Both the position numbers and the translations under genes were made by a program. Shown piece after piece: positions 35,801 to 47,196 of a DNA stretch of 64,000 nt. Numbering within the stretch: the first letter of the stretch is position 1; every line of letters begins with the position of its first letter. Location: assembly GCA_036971615.1 (NCBI GenBank), contig JAYKKR010000009.1, forward strand, positions 620,001-684,000, given 5' to 3'. This DNA is from Amyloporia xantha. Its lineage: Eukaryota > Basidiomycota > Agaricomycetes > Polyporales > Adustoporiaceae. The notes under the pieces are model-generated. The model worked only from the letters and a program-made list of their open reading frames with translations, ran no database searches and was not told where the DNA came from.

Positions 35801-38800
35801 GGTATAGTTTTTCTTTCAGAGCGTTCCTGAAACGACATGATTGACTCTATGGTGCAGTACTGGAAAGCGATAGAGAATGCTTCTCTGCTGCCTGATTTGG
35901 AGGTCTTGCCAGATGGTGATCTTACGGAGGTCAGTCGAAGACCTATCATCTTCGATATAATGGCTCAGACATGGATTTTCAGATTGGTGAAAAGGGTATT
36001 AATCTGAGTGGTGGGCAGAAGCAACGGGTAAGAATTGCGCATCATAGACTATCCGATTACACTAACAAGAGTTTTAGGTTAACATTGCTAGGGCGTTATA
36101 CTACGACGCGGATATAGTCATATTTGATGATCCGCTTTCCGCAGGTGGGTAGCGAAACACACACTGCCTAACAAATTTGAACTCATCTACATTTAACACT
36201 TAGTCGACGCTCATGTTGGGAAGGCGTTGTTTGCCGACGCCATTCTAGGAGCGCTCCGCGGGCGCGGAAAGACGGTCATCCTTGTTACGCATGCTCTGCA
36301 CTTTTTGTCTCAGTGCGATTACATCTACACGATAAAGGCGAGCATATTTACTAAACCGAAATATATGCTTACTCATGGAGCATTTGTAGGATGGACGTAT
36401 TGAAGAACAGGGTACATTTGGACAGCTCATCACCAATGAGGGTGTTTTCTCTCGCCTGATCAAAGAGTTTGGCGGTACGACGTCGAACGAGGAAGAAGAT
36501 GATGCTGAAGCACCTCAGGGGAGGGAAATTCAAGCTGTCGACGAGGAAAAGATTAAAGCAGATTCGGCAAAGCGTGCTGTCGCTGGTACCGGTAAACTGG
36601 AAGGACGGCTCATCGTTCCGGAAAAGCGGACCACAGGCTCTGTTAGCTGGAGCGGTACGTTGCGTTCTGTCTGTGTTACGTGTCGGACTTTGTCTGATCA
36701 TTAATGCAGTGTACGGAGATTATCTTCAAGCAGGGAAAGGATATATTACAGCACCGATGCTCTTGTTTCTGATCGTCTTCATGCAAGGGTGCACTATTAT
36801 GAACAGCTATACGCTAATTTGGTGGGAGGCGAAGTGAGCATCTGTTTGTTCACAATAAATTCACCTCCTGATGCGACTTGTGTCAGCCGGTGGGATCGGC
36901 CAAATTCTGTCTATCAGATCATGTATGCTTGTTTAGGCATCGGACAGGCGTTCTTCACATTTGCTGTGTACGTGCCTTTTCACGGCGACTACTTTTGATG
37001 TTAACATCAAGGACACGTAGAGGCGCGACGATGGACGTGATGGGTTTCTACGTCTCACATAATCTGCACCATTTCTCCATACGAAATATCTTCTATGCGC
37101 CAATGTCTTACTTTGACACAACAGTAAGTTTGGCTCAGAATCGTTCTCTGCAAATTCTATTGATCACAATGCCAGCCGACAGGTCGTATTCTCAGCATTT
37201 TCGGAAAAGACGTCGAAAGTAAATAGATCTCATCTGTTGACAAATCGAAGTTCAGGAGCTGACGGTTTTAATAAGATATTGATAACCAGCTACCTGGTAT
37301 GTGTTCCATATGTTAATTAGTGCAACGACACGACTGAGGAGTGTATCACAGTTTCGATGAGACTCTGTGAGCTCTATCCCTGAATGGTCTCTGAATATAT
37401 CGCTGATGCAACGTAGTTGTCCTCACCATCGCCAATGTCATTGGCAGTGTGACGATCATCACTGTACTGGAGCACTACTTCAGTAAGTTTCGAGTATTAT
37501 CCTTCGCGTTCTCGTTGCGATCAAATATGAACAGTAATTGCTGTCGTTGCAATTGCCTTTGGCTACAATTACTTCGCTACTTTCTATCGTGCAAGTGCCA
37601 GAGAGCTGAAGCGCATTGGTAAGCGGTGTCTTTTAATAATCTTCAAATGGTACTTATGCACTGAGGTAACTCTCGCAGATTCCATGCTCCGGTCTATCTT
37701 GTATGCGCACTTCGCAGAGTCACTGTCAGGCCTGCCAACAATTCGCAGCTATGGAGAGACGCAGCGTTTCCTCAACGATAACGAATACTACATTGATCTC
37801 GAAGATCGCGCTGCTTTCTTGACAGTAACGAACCAGAGGTATTTGTACTGCTTGATGTGTCAATCTGTGGCTAATACAAAGACAGATGGCTAGCTATCCG
37901 TCTCGATTTCATGGGAGGGCTGTTGATATTCATCGTGAGGATCTGAGCAAGTTCTCATTGATATTCGCAAGAGCTCATGACGCCCTGATCCATTAGGTCG
38001 CGATGCTGGCTGTGTCAGATGTGTCTGGGATCAATCCTGCTCAAATTGGCCTTGTTCTCACCTATTCAAGTATGTTTGCACTTCATTCAATCCGGTCAAC
38101 TTCTAAGTAAAATGCGCGTTGCAGCTGCTCTCGTTCAGCTTTGCGGTATGGTCACAAGACAAGTACGTATTTTCCGGGCTTGCGTCATGGTCACACTGTT
38201 CTTATTTCAACGGTGATCTTTCAAGTCCGCTGAGGTCGAAGTAAGATTCTATTGTCTCGCTCTGTGATGATTCTCCTAAAACGTTTTTAGAATTACATGA
38301 GTTCCGTGGAGCGAGGTAGGCCCTGTCTATGCATACCGTACGGCAATGTCTGTTCCTAATACAACACCAGTGCTCGAATACAGCCGAGGTGACAGGATCG
38401 ACCAGGAAGCACCGCATGAGATCAAGGATCACAAACCTCCTCCAGAATGGCCAGCTCATGGTGCTATCGAGTTCAATGACGTTGTTATGAGATACAGGCC
38501 TGGGTTACCTTTGGTGCTCAAGGGGCTGTCCATGAGCATAAGGGGCGGGGAAAAGATTGGCGTCGTTGGGAGGTACGCAGGCCTCGATGACTCTGCACTT
38601 GAAGACATTTCCCTGACTTGACTACCAGGACTGGTGCGGGTAAATCAACTCTAATGATGGCACTCTTCCGTATCGTTGAACTTGCTGGGGGATCAATCAC
38701 CGTCGACGGGTATGTTATGTGACCGACTCCTTTTATGCGCCCATCTAACCAGGATCATTTAGCATCGATATCTCTACCATCGGCTTGATGGACCTTCGCT

Positions 38801-39750
38801 CTAAGATTTCGATTATCCCGCAGGATGTACGTCGTCTCATCATCTCCTTAGAATGCGCTGTAGCTGACATCCCATAACATAGCCGCTATTATTCAGTGGT
38901 AAGGATTATCGACTATCTGTTGTCGACTACTTGGCTCAAAACAGATTTGTAGGGACAATCCGGTCGAATTTAGATCCTTTTGATCAATATGTAAGCCTTG
39001 TTGCTCAAAAGATTTCAATGATCAGGACTGAGGTTTATCGTCAGCCCGACATACGATTGTGGGATGCTCTCCGTCGTTCGTTCTTGGTAGAGTCCGCTCC
39101 CACGAAGGAAGATCCGAATCATAATGACAAGGCCATTCCACCGGGTCGATTCAATTTGGACACCGTTATTGAATCAGAGGGTGCCAACTTGAGTGTAGGA
39201 GAGCGCAGTCTCTTGAGTCTGGCTCGCGCTCTAGTAAAAGATAGCCAGGTGGTCGGTGAGTCACGAATGGCTAATGTGCATGATGAACGATCCTAAATTC
39301 CCAGCAGTTCTAGACGAAGCGACGTAAGTTACTTGAACTAACAGTGTGAAGATGGTACTCAGACACCACCACATACAGGGCATCTGTTGATCTCGAGACG
39401 GATTCCAAGATACAGCAGACTATCCAGACCCAGTTCGGCCATAAAACGCTTCTTTGCATAGCGCGTACGTCATGTGTTTACTACCTAGAACCTTGTCTCA
39501 CTGTTGTTTCTCAGACCGACTTCGCACCATCATCTCATATGACCGAATCCTGGTCTTGGATGCTGGAAATATAGCTGTAAGTTGGACATGTAGCTCATAG
39601 ACAACTGTTCGCTGAAGAACAATCCAGGAATTCGACACCCCGTCGAATCTTTTCCAAATTCAAGGTGGTATATTCCGCGGCATGTGTGAGAGGAGCGGTA
39701 TCAGCGCGAGCGAGATAGAAAAGGCCGTCCTAAGGACGCAGATTTCATGA
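32858..39750 (+). CDS. ABCC-family ABC transporter (MRP/Yor1-like full transporter)
   Basis: ATP-driven exporter of drugs or conjugates, with domain order TMD1-NBD1-TMD2-NBD2 and no extra N-terminal TMD0. It starts [13 protein letters not shown] and ends [13 protein letters not shown], roughly 1400 residues over more than 30 small exons. TMD1 starts after [15 protein letters not shown], as in basidiomycete ABCC proteins. NBD1 has Walker A GSVGSGKSS, signature LSGGQKQR, and Walker [15 protein letters not shown]2 has Walker [10 protein letters not shown], degenerate signature LSVGERS and Walker B VVLDEATASVD. Two exons are only 7 nt (34357-34363 and 35537-35543). At the third exon, acceptor taacgag (33232) keeps frame while the stronger-looking cccag does not. 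No broken domain was found. Confidence 0.88.
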
Positions 39751-40004
39751 TGGAGGATAGGGCTTCTCGGCAGCAACCTACACGACTGCATGACTTACAT
39801 TTATACCAACGAATTGTAATGATAGACGCACTTTGCGATTTGTATACACTCTTATGCTCACTTTCCACGATCCCTCTCTGACTGTCATCTCATGGTAATC
39901 GTATTTTTGGGGACTTGCTTAGCTACGTTCCGACCAAAACTCAGTTCTAACCAGCTCCATGGATAAAGAAAAACGACAGCGAAGTGTTTTTGATCATTCC
40001 AAAA

Positions 40005-40080
40005 GGTCATCTGATACTCGGAAATACGTACTAGTATGATATATACTGCCTCAGAACTTCTCCGTCATGTATAACAGACG
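40005..40080 (+). repeat. Direct repeat at the left edge of unit A
   Basis: About 76 bases starting GGTCATCTGATACTCGGAAA recur at 43750-43824 with roughly nine differences. The pair brackets unit A and may mark the duplication joint. Confidence 0.75.
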
Positions 40081-40228
40081 CGTACATTTTCCCGCGTCCG
40101 ATTTCGACAGCCCTTGCAGCGTCAGTTGAGGACTTGCCAGGCTGCGACCGCCGACTGGAGCATTCGCACTGGCATGTCCCTCGCTTGTACAGGCTTCGTT
40201 TCTTGTCTGTCAATTTCACGGCGTCAGA

Positions 40229-40438
40229 TCAATGGTCGAAGTAGTAGTCCATCGTGAACAATAGAAATGTATACAAAATAGCAAAGCAGCCCGCAGAGCG
40301 ACGTGACGCTGGTATGGACGTTGGACACCAGTACTGTATGTAAAACGCTGGGGCCGTCGATATAGTTACAATGATACACCGTCCGGTCGTGTCGTAGGAA
40401 CCTCCGTAAGTAAAGAAGAGATGTACGATAGAAGACAT
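40229..40438 (-). CDS. Conserved small ORF of repeat unit A (hypothetical)
   Basis: The frame ends with ASRRSAGCFAILYTFLLF, a hydrophobic stretch, and TMDYYFDH. The same frame and ending are kept in units B (about 44586-44790) and C (about 49759-49970), with an in-frame length change near DTTGR. Conservation of frame suggests coding, either as its own small membrane protein or as an alternative last exon of the F-box gene just upstream. No family recognised. Confidence 0.35.
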   Translation of the reverse strand: MSSIVHLFFTYGGSYDTTGRCIIVTISTAPAFYIQYWCPTSIPASRRSAGCFAILYTFLLFTMDYYFDH

Positions 40439-40677
40439 CGCATCGCATTGTGACGGGCCACAGGTCGCGACATGTTGAGTGGAAGTCCCGGGACCCTGCG
40501 TTGACGATCCACACGAACGAAGGGCTCGACTGGATGCTGCGGCGCATATCTGGTCGCCGACAGTTCAGTGGGACTCGACATGGCATGCACAAGATAGAAT
40601 AGGCGAGGAAGCGCAGACAGTGAGAGCGGAATGTGGAAGAGGATTGATACAGTCTGTTGTCATCGTCCAAGGTGTGT

Positions 40678-42477
40678 TTATTTCTGCAAAGTGGTCCTGT
40701 ACGGCGTGAGATTCAAGGGTAGGTCCAACATCAGTGAATCAACGCAGCTACAGCAGAAGACAAACGCACCTCAGGATACCTCGCTTGTGTAATGTAGGCA
40801 TCTGAGACTCCATCAGTGTTGCCCATAGAGCCTTGGCTTCGCCATCCTCATGCAGAGCAACTCGGCCATAGTAGATACGAATGTCAACCATTCTGAGCTT
40901 GTCAAATACAGGGCGGGTCAAGATGTGTTCCAGCTGAGACCAGCAGCCAAGGGACAGCCTCATCAGGATTGCAGCAAGCTCCTCCTGTCCGTTGATGGGC
41001 ATGGAATGAATATCGAGCCCTATGGTGATCTCTCGCATAACTTTGGAGGTGAGCTGAGAGAGAAGCTGTGCTACCCAGCCAGCGTTGAAATCTGCATTGT
41101 TGATACGTATGAAGAGCATCAATTTTGTGAGCTCTGCATTATGAGAAATGTTGATCGGATAATCTGGGAATATGAATGAGACAGCTGCAAGGATCGAGCA
41201 AGGAGTAGTGTGGCTTACAGCCGGACACCAGGCCCAGGGTCAGCTCTCGGAGTGAAGCACTGGCCGACTGGATGAGGCGCTGGATATTTCCGGACAGAAA
41301 GAGTCCGGGGTATAAAGGACAGGTATCGAGAATGTGGTGTATGCTGCCCAGGGACAAGCAAGTCAGCCTTGCAGAGATGTCGGTGGACACGAGAAAGTGT
41401 GTGATGTCGTCGATGGAAGGTCTGTCCAGTCTGTAGAAGGAGACTTTCGAGAGCTTCGTCGCACGAGCACATCGTGAAAATAGAGCAGGGTTGAAATGAT
41501 GTGTCTCGAAGCGCATCCAGCTGCATATGAGCCACCTCAGGGCGGGGAGGGCGCAGACCAGCCGTCCAAATGTGGCAATCGAAGGGAACGTGACGTCATC
41601 GAGATCGAGGGCTGTGATCCCGGTGAACGTGGACAGATTGTCGAAGAGGTCCGGCGGGATGTCTCCCACTCGCCACTCTGCTTCCCAGATGGAAAGGATC
41701 TCCGTCCCTGTCCACCTTCCGCCCAGCATCGCTGCGAATGTGCCCAGGTGTGCGATGTCCCTGCCCTGGATAAACACCAAACTTGGTCCTCTCCAGCTAC
41801 TTTTCATTATCCCTATCCGCGCCACCTCCTTCTGTTCCGAAAAAGTAACCCCACTTTCTCCGTACTCTGGCGGCACGTACTTGCTAGCTCTCTGGTACCA
41901 CACGTTTCCAGAGTATGCCTTACGGTACGCCAGCAGTGCATCCAGGTCATATCGCAAGTAGGAAACGATGTGGTCCCAAAGTTCGGGTGGAAGATATCGA
42001 CGCTGTAGAAGGAATTGCACACCGGTGAGCTGCATCCAATAGGCTCTCGGTAAATCCACTTGCCTCCCTAGCCTCCCTTGCCTCCCTTGCCCATGCCTTC
42101 CTTTCCCGATCTGAGTAGAAATAGTCGTCGGTGGCATCATAGGTGTTATCCTTATCCTCATTGTCCGAGTCATTTCCAACGTCCTCGTCGCCATCCTCCT
42201 CCTGTTGTTGCTGCCCGAGACTCAGATCCGTGGACTCATCAGTGGTGCCCTGCATCGCTGGTGTCTTGATCATATCGGTGTTAGACGGAATAGCCACGAC
42301 GGGTAAGCCTGTGTCCTGCTCGTGTCCGTGCGAGGGTATCAAGTTGCTGATTATCGTGCTGTCGCATAGACCGCTCTCAATCGGATCTCGACTAGAGCCC
42401 GCAGGCTCGCTGTGATCCATAGGTGCAGGGCAGAGCTTGATGCGGTAGTCAGAGGACACGGCGATTGGAGATATCAA
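40678..42477 (-). pseudogene. F-box protein gene, unit A, predicted truncated by a splice-junction stop
   Basis: Main exon 42035-41219 starts MQLTGVQFLLQ and holds the F-box (RRYLPPELWDHIVSYLRYD), followed by leucine-rich sequence. The second exon is 41133-40770 and a last short exon ends at 40678. Units B and C end the first exon in G, so the junction codon is GAG. Here the base at 41219 gives T, and the joined codon T+AG is a stop. The product would lose about 130 residues that B and C keep. Upstream, an acidic 176-codon frame (42477-41947) overlaps the F-box frame; how the two are joined, if at all, is unresolved. It could still make a short F-box protein. Confidence 0.6.
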
Positions 42478-42500
42478 GAGGGAAAGTGAGCAGTCCCGAC

Positions 42501-42546
42501 GTTTCCTATGGAACAGTGAGAGTTTCCAGCCGGTGAGACAGCCGCC
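42501..42546. promoter_or_regulatory. Recurrent about 46-bp motif upstream of F-box gene A
   Basis: Starts GTTTCCTATGGAACAGTGAG and ends near GACAGCCGCCC. Close copies sit at 47034-47079 and 52119-52164 in the same place of units B and C, and diverged copies at 43701-43746 and 48261-48306. In B and C it is followed by a TATA-like CCCTATATA. Confidence 0.45.
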
Positions 42547-42649
42547 CTATAGTATATCGGAACTTTAGCATGTCCGTAATTGGTCACAGCCTCATGGCGG
42601 TGTCCCCGGGACATATAGCATTCATTTCAATTCCCTCCTAAAGTTCTTG

Positions 42650-43286
42650 TTCTCGCCTCTGCCTGTTGCAAAATCGCTCAGTCCTCCCAGTGTCCTGTCG
42701 ACAAGTTCCCCGACTGGCAAAGGCACCAATGTGTTGCTCATCGTCCAGGCTTCTGTAACGAAATGGTGAGCATCGACTCAGTTCAGGCAACTCAACAGCC
42801 TCCGAGTAAATTGAAATAGATGGTACAGCCACAGACAAGAAGACAAGTACCCCTTGACTTGTACACCGAAAGTACGCACAGCATATCCTAAAGCTTCCGA
42901 ACCACTATCACTTACTAGTATATGGACCTCCGCGTCTCCTCAACAGGTTCCACACGAGGCATCTAGAAGCACTGGCAGGCCTCTCGTCCACAGGCAGAAT
43001 TCGCGCACCAGCAGAGTTCATGATCATATCTAATGCGGTTCAACAACATCGCGCCATCTCTCTTTCGTCCCGTCCTTTTGCTGCTGAAGTGCTATTGTGG
43101 TGGACGGAAAGATCCAGCAAGACTTCGCCTGCGCGCCCATCGTGGCACATTCCGCGAGCTGCGCCTATTGACTGTATCGACTCTCGGCGCGTTAGCTGTG
43201 AAGCTGCGCATCCGTCATGGGTAATCGCGGACCGATGTTCAGCGTCGAATAGCAGTACTGGACTTCGAATGAGCGTCCTAGTGTAA
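42650..43286 (+). pseudogene. Degraded plus-strand gene block, unit A
   Basis: A chain reads CPVDKFPDWQRHQC with more Cys and His around it, then after a GT-AG intron MVQPQTRRQVPLDLYTE. After a second intron it reads YGPPRLLNRFHTRHLEALAG to the stop at 43286. The DW-x-x-H-x-C pattern recalls the end of a MYND zinc finger, but cysteine spacing is off. Units B and C have a stop (TAG for CAG) near the start of the first segment. A one-base difference from the fourth partial copy suggests the 3' half is frame-shifted. It is most likely a remnant. Confidence 0.35.
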
Positions 43287-43700
43287 TAGACGACCCTCTA
43301 AGAAGGTCCTAAATTGCTTCGCAGCATGCGTGTCGATGGCACGCACAGCTCTGACTGAGCGGCTTCCAGAAGTCGCACGGATCTAGCCAGTCTCGCATCC
43401 CATAGCCACCGAGCGCTGGGAAGCGCTACAAGGTTCTCGTACCCCTGATACAACGATAGGCAGGAACGGTATGCCTCATGACAAAGTACAGGATCTCACA
43501 TTATTTTGCACAGGTCCAGAATGTCCAGCCACAACATCTCGCTTTCCGAGGACTTCCCTCCCGGGATCACTGCTTCAGCGAAGCGTCCTAATTTCAAAGC
43601 GCGTAAGATGTGTTTTCCGTGTCATTCACACACGACTCTTGGCTGGATCTGTTTGTGCTCGGTGACCCGTCTATGAAGGGGACAAGTGGACGACTCGAAT

Positions 43701-43746
43701 GTTTCCTATGGTACACCGAGAGTTTTCCAGACGGTTGATGCCGCAG
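43701..43746. repeat. Diverged copy of the recurrent motif at the end of unit A
   Basis: GTTTCCTATGGTACACCGAG leads into AGTTTTCCAGACGG, matching the promoter-side motif with a few changes. It lies next to the right-hand direct repeat. Confidence 0.5.
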
Positions 43747-43749
43747 CCA

Positions 43750-43824
43750 GGTCATTTGATATTCGGAAATACATACTAGTAAGATACGTACTGCCTCAGA
43801 ACTCCTCCGTCATGTACAACAGAC
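43750..43824 (+). repeat. Direct repeat at the right edge of unit A
   Basis: Partner of 40005-40080, ending GTCATGTACAACAGAC like the left copy. The bases after it diverge, so the joint is here. Confidence 0.75.
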
Positions 43825-45120
43825 GGCCCCCGGAAGCCTTCATAATTATCACTGTTGTCTTCCCATAAAGCTTCACCGAAGGAATTTCTGAACATCGTGA
43901 AGTAGGAATTTGCCCAAATCCTGATTAGGCGGCTCCAGCAGGGCCTCCCATGTCTAGATACGCACCCGAGTGACTGAGCCACCTGACAGACTGAGACAGT
44001 GTACATAAAAGCGTGTGGCTCTGGGCGAAGCAAAAGAAGACTTGAAGACACGACGCGATGCGCGCATTCTCAGGCTGTACTCAGAGAAAACCTGAGCTGG
44101 CTCACTTTCGGTGCAGCCTGATTCCTTCCAGTCAGTTCCTGTCTCGATGAATAAGCTCTAAATGGAAAGCTTTCCGAGTCGGCCCGGAGGCTTCAACTTT
44201 GCCGTCCGACTCCTCGTAAGTACACGGCGATCAATATCGCATTTCGGTGGAGGTGCGCGCGCATTGTCGATTCAATGAGGATTTCCCACTGCCCATGGAC
44301 TTCGACGGCCAAGCGAGCCGTGGAAAGCACGGTTCGTATTGCGGAAGATCAAGACTCACCCTATAGACCACATCAAGAGTAATCCGTCATTATCACCGCG
44401 TTCCCGGTAACACCTTTAGACGACTGACAAGAGGTATCAGGTACGTATATTTGCCCGCGTCCGGTTTCGGCAGCCCTTGCAGCGTCCGTTGAGGACTTGC
44501 CGGGCTGCGACCGCCGACTGGGGTGTTCGCACGTCCCTCGCTTGTACAGGCCTTGTTTCTTGTCTGTCAATTTCACGGCGTCAGATCAATGATCGAAGTA
44601 GTAGTCCATCGTGAACAATAGAAATGTACACAAAATAGCAAAGCAGCCCGCAGAGCGACGTGACGCTGGTATGGACATTGGACACCAGTACTGTATGTAA
44701 AACACTGGGGCCGTCGATATAGTTACAATGATACACCGTCCAGTCGTGTCGTCGTCGGAACTTCTGTAAGTGAAGAAGAATTGTACGATAGAAGCGTCAT
44801 GACTACCAGATCGTTCACATCCCGTGTTACAAGCCCATATATGTTCGCCGGAAGATGATGTCATCGTATCCCGTTGCGTTTGAACGTATCTTGTGCCACG
44901 GGCCACAGGTCGCGACATGTTAAAGGAAAGTCCCGCTCCCGACCTCGTGGCGGACCCTGCGTTGACTATCCACATCGACGAAGGGCTCGACTAGATGCGG
45001 CGGCACATATCTGGTCGCCGACGGTTCAGTGGGACTCGACATGGCATGCACAAGATAGAATAGTCGAGGAAGTGCAGACAGTGAGAGCAGAATGTGGAAG
45101 AGGATTGATACAGTCTGTTC
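43825..45120. other. Spacer and left part of unit B
   Basis: Unique spacer to about 44150. From there to 44580 it matches 49313-49745 of unit C. It then continues into the conserved small minus ORF whose frame ends at 44586. No independent gene seen. Confidence 0.45.
44586..44975 (-). CDS. Conserved small ORF of repeat unit B (hypothetical)
   Basis: Counterpart of the 40229 frame, with the same ending (GCFAILCTFLLFTMDYYFDH) and a longer open upstream part including SSGEHIWACNTGCERSG. That part is shared with unit C and was lost from A by deletion. Function unknown; frame conservation is the evidence. Confidence 0.35.
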   Translation of the reverse strand: MWIVNAGSATRSGAGLSFNMSRPVARGTRYVQTQRDTMTSSSGEHIWACNTGCERSGSHDASIVQFFFTYRSSDDDTTGRCIIVTISTAPVFYIQYWCPMSIPASRRSAGCFAILCTFLLFTMDYYFDH

Positions 45121-47010
45121 TCATTGTTTTAAATATGTGCGTAACTGCACAGTGGTACTGTACGGCGTAAGATTCAAGGAAAGGTCAAACATCAGTGAAT
45201 CAACACGGATACAGCGGAAGACAAACACACCTCAGGATACCTCGTTTGTGTAATGTAGGCATCTGACATTGCACCAGAGTTGCCCATAGAGCCTCGGCTC
45301 CGTCATCAACATGCCAAGCAACTTGACTATAAACGACGTGAATGTCAACCTCTGTGAGCTTGTCAAATACAGGGCGGGTCAAGATGTGTTCCAGCTGAGA
45401 CCAACAGCCAAGGGACAGCCTCAGCAGGATTGCAGTAAGCTCCTCAGGTCCGTTGATTGTCATGGAACGAATATCGAGCACTATGGTGATCTCTTGCATA
45501 ACTTTGGAGGTGAGCTGAGAGAGAAGCCGTGCTACCCAGCCCGCATCGAAATCTGCATTGCTGAAACGTATGATGAGCTTCAATTCTTTGAGCTCTGCAT
45601 TATGGGAAATATCGATCGGATACTCTGGGAATATGCATGAGACAGCTCCGAGGATTGAGGAAGGAGTAGTGTGGCTTACCGCCGGATACCAGGTCCAGGG
45701 TCAGCTCTCGGAGTGAAGCACCGGCTGACTGCATGACACGCTGGATATTTCCGGACAGAAAGCCTCCGGGGTATAAAGGACAGCTAATGAAAGCGTAGTA
45801 TATGTAGCCCAGGCGCAAGCGAGTCAGCCTTGCGGAGATGTCAGCAGAAACGAAGAAATGTGTGATGTCGTCGATAGAAGGTCTGTCTAGGCCGTGGAGG
45901 GAGACATGCGAGAGCTCCGTCGCATGAGCACATCGTGAAAATACAGCAGGGTTGAAATGATGCGTCTCGAAGCGCACGCTCCCGCATTTGAGCCACTTCA
46001 GGGCGGGGAGGGCGCAGATCAGCCGTCCGAATGTGGCAATCGAAGGGAACGTGACGTCATCGAGATAGAGGCCTGCGATCCCGGTGAACGTGGACAGATT
46101 GTCGAAGATGTCCGCCGGGATGTCTCCCACCCGCCACTCTGCTTCCGATATCGAAAGCCAGCTCATCTCTGTCCACCTTCCGCCCAGCATCGCTGCGAAT
46201 GTGCCCAGGTGTGCGATGCCCCTGCCCTTGATAACCACGGTATTTGGTCCTGTCCAGCTACTTTTCATTATCCCTATCCGCGCCACCTCCTTCTGTTCCG
46301 AAAAAGTAACCTGAGTTTTTCCGTACTCTGACGGCACGTACTTGCTAGCTCTCCTGTACCACACACCTCCAGAGTATGCCTTACGGTATGCAAGCAGTGC
46401 ATCCAGGTCATATCGCAAGTAGGAAACGATGTGGTCCCAGAGTTCGGGTGGAAGATATCGAGGAGTGGACTGTAGAAGGTATGACACACTGGTGAGCTGC
46501 ATTCAATAGGCTCTCGGTAAATTCACTTGCTTCCCTAGCCTCTCTTGCCTCCCTAGCCTCTCTTGCCTCACATGCCTCCATTGCCTCCCTCGTCTCCGTT
46601 GCCTCCCTTTCCTTCCTGTCGATTTCCTTCCTTGCGCTCTCATTCCTTGCCCAGGCTGAGTCGGTATAGTCGTCGGCGGAATCATACTCGTTATCCTCAT
46701 CCTCATCGTGCGAGTCATGTCCAACGTCCTCGTCGCTGTCCTCCTCCTGTTGTTGCTGCCTGAGACTCAGATCCGTGGACTCATCAGTGGGGCCCCGCAT
46801 CGTTGATCTCTCGATCATATCGGCGTTACACGGAATAGCCATGACGGGTAAGCCTGTGTCCGGCTCGTGTCTGTGCCAGGCTATCAGGTTGTCGAATATC
46901 GTGCTGCTTCCAATCCGATTTTGACTAGAGGCCTCATGCCCACTGTGATCCATAGGTGCAAGATGGAGTTTGATGCGGTAGTCAGAGGAGACGGCGACTG
47001 GAGATATCAA
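45121..47010 (-). CDS. F-box protein gene, unit B
   Basis: Predicted SCF ubiquitin-ligase substrate receptor. Main exon 46502-45680 starts MQLTSVSYLLQ with F-box PRYLPPELWDHIVSYLRYD. It joins at G|AG (codon GAG) to an exon reading ELKELKLIIRFSNADFDAGW, then HILTRPVFDKLTEVDI, and a last exon ending RTYLKQ at 45121. A 200-codon acidic frame (47010-46408) lies upstream and overlaps the F-box frame by about 95 bases. It contains an expanded EAR repeat (about four tandem AREA steps). The joint between the two frames is unclear because the only GT-AG pair that would fit is about 22 nt apart. It differs from A by keeping the junction codon. Confidence 0.65.
46510..46600. repeat. Short tandem repeat coding EAR steps in unit B
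   Basis: Repeats of the CCTCTCTTGCCTCCCTAG type, period about 15-18 bases on the plus strand. They read as Glu-Ala-Arg steps on the minus strand in the acidic frame. Units A and C have fewer copies, which explains the 24-residue length difference. Confidence 0.6.
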
Positions 47011-47033
47011 GAGGGCAAGTGAGTAGTCTCGAC

Positions 47034-47079
47034 GTTTCCTATGGTACAGTGAGAGTTTCCAGACGGTGAGACAGCCGCC
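47034..47079. promoter_or_regulatory. Recurrent about 46-bp motif upstream of F-box gene B
   Basis: Same motif as at 42501, followed directly by CCCTATATAACC, a TATA-like element that could serve either strand. Confidence 0.45.
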
Positions 47080-47196
47080 CTATATAACCCGGTGGAACTT
47101 TAGCGTGTCTGTCATGGACCACAGCCTCACGGTGGTGTCCCCGAGAACATAGCATTCATTTAAGTTCCCCCATACACGTGTGGATGGCGTGGTTCA

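Larger units (their letters stand above)
39751..40677. other. 3' flank of ABC gene and left edge of repeat unit A
   Basis: Unit A begins at about 40005 with a 76-bp direct repeat that recurs at its far end. A conserved minus-strand frame ends at 40229. The 39751-40004 part shows nothing. Confidence 0.45.
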
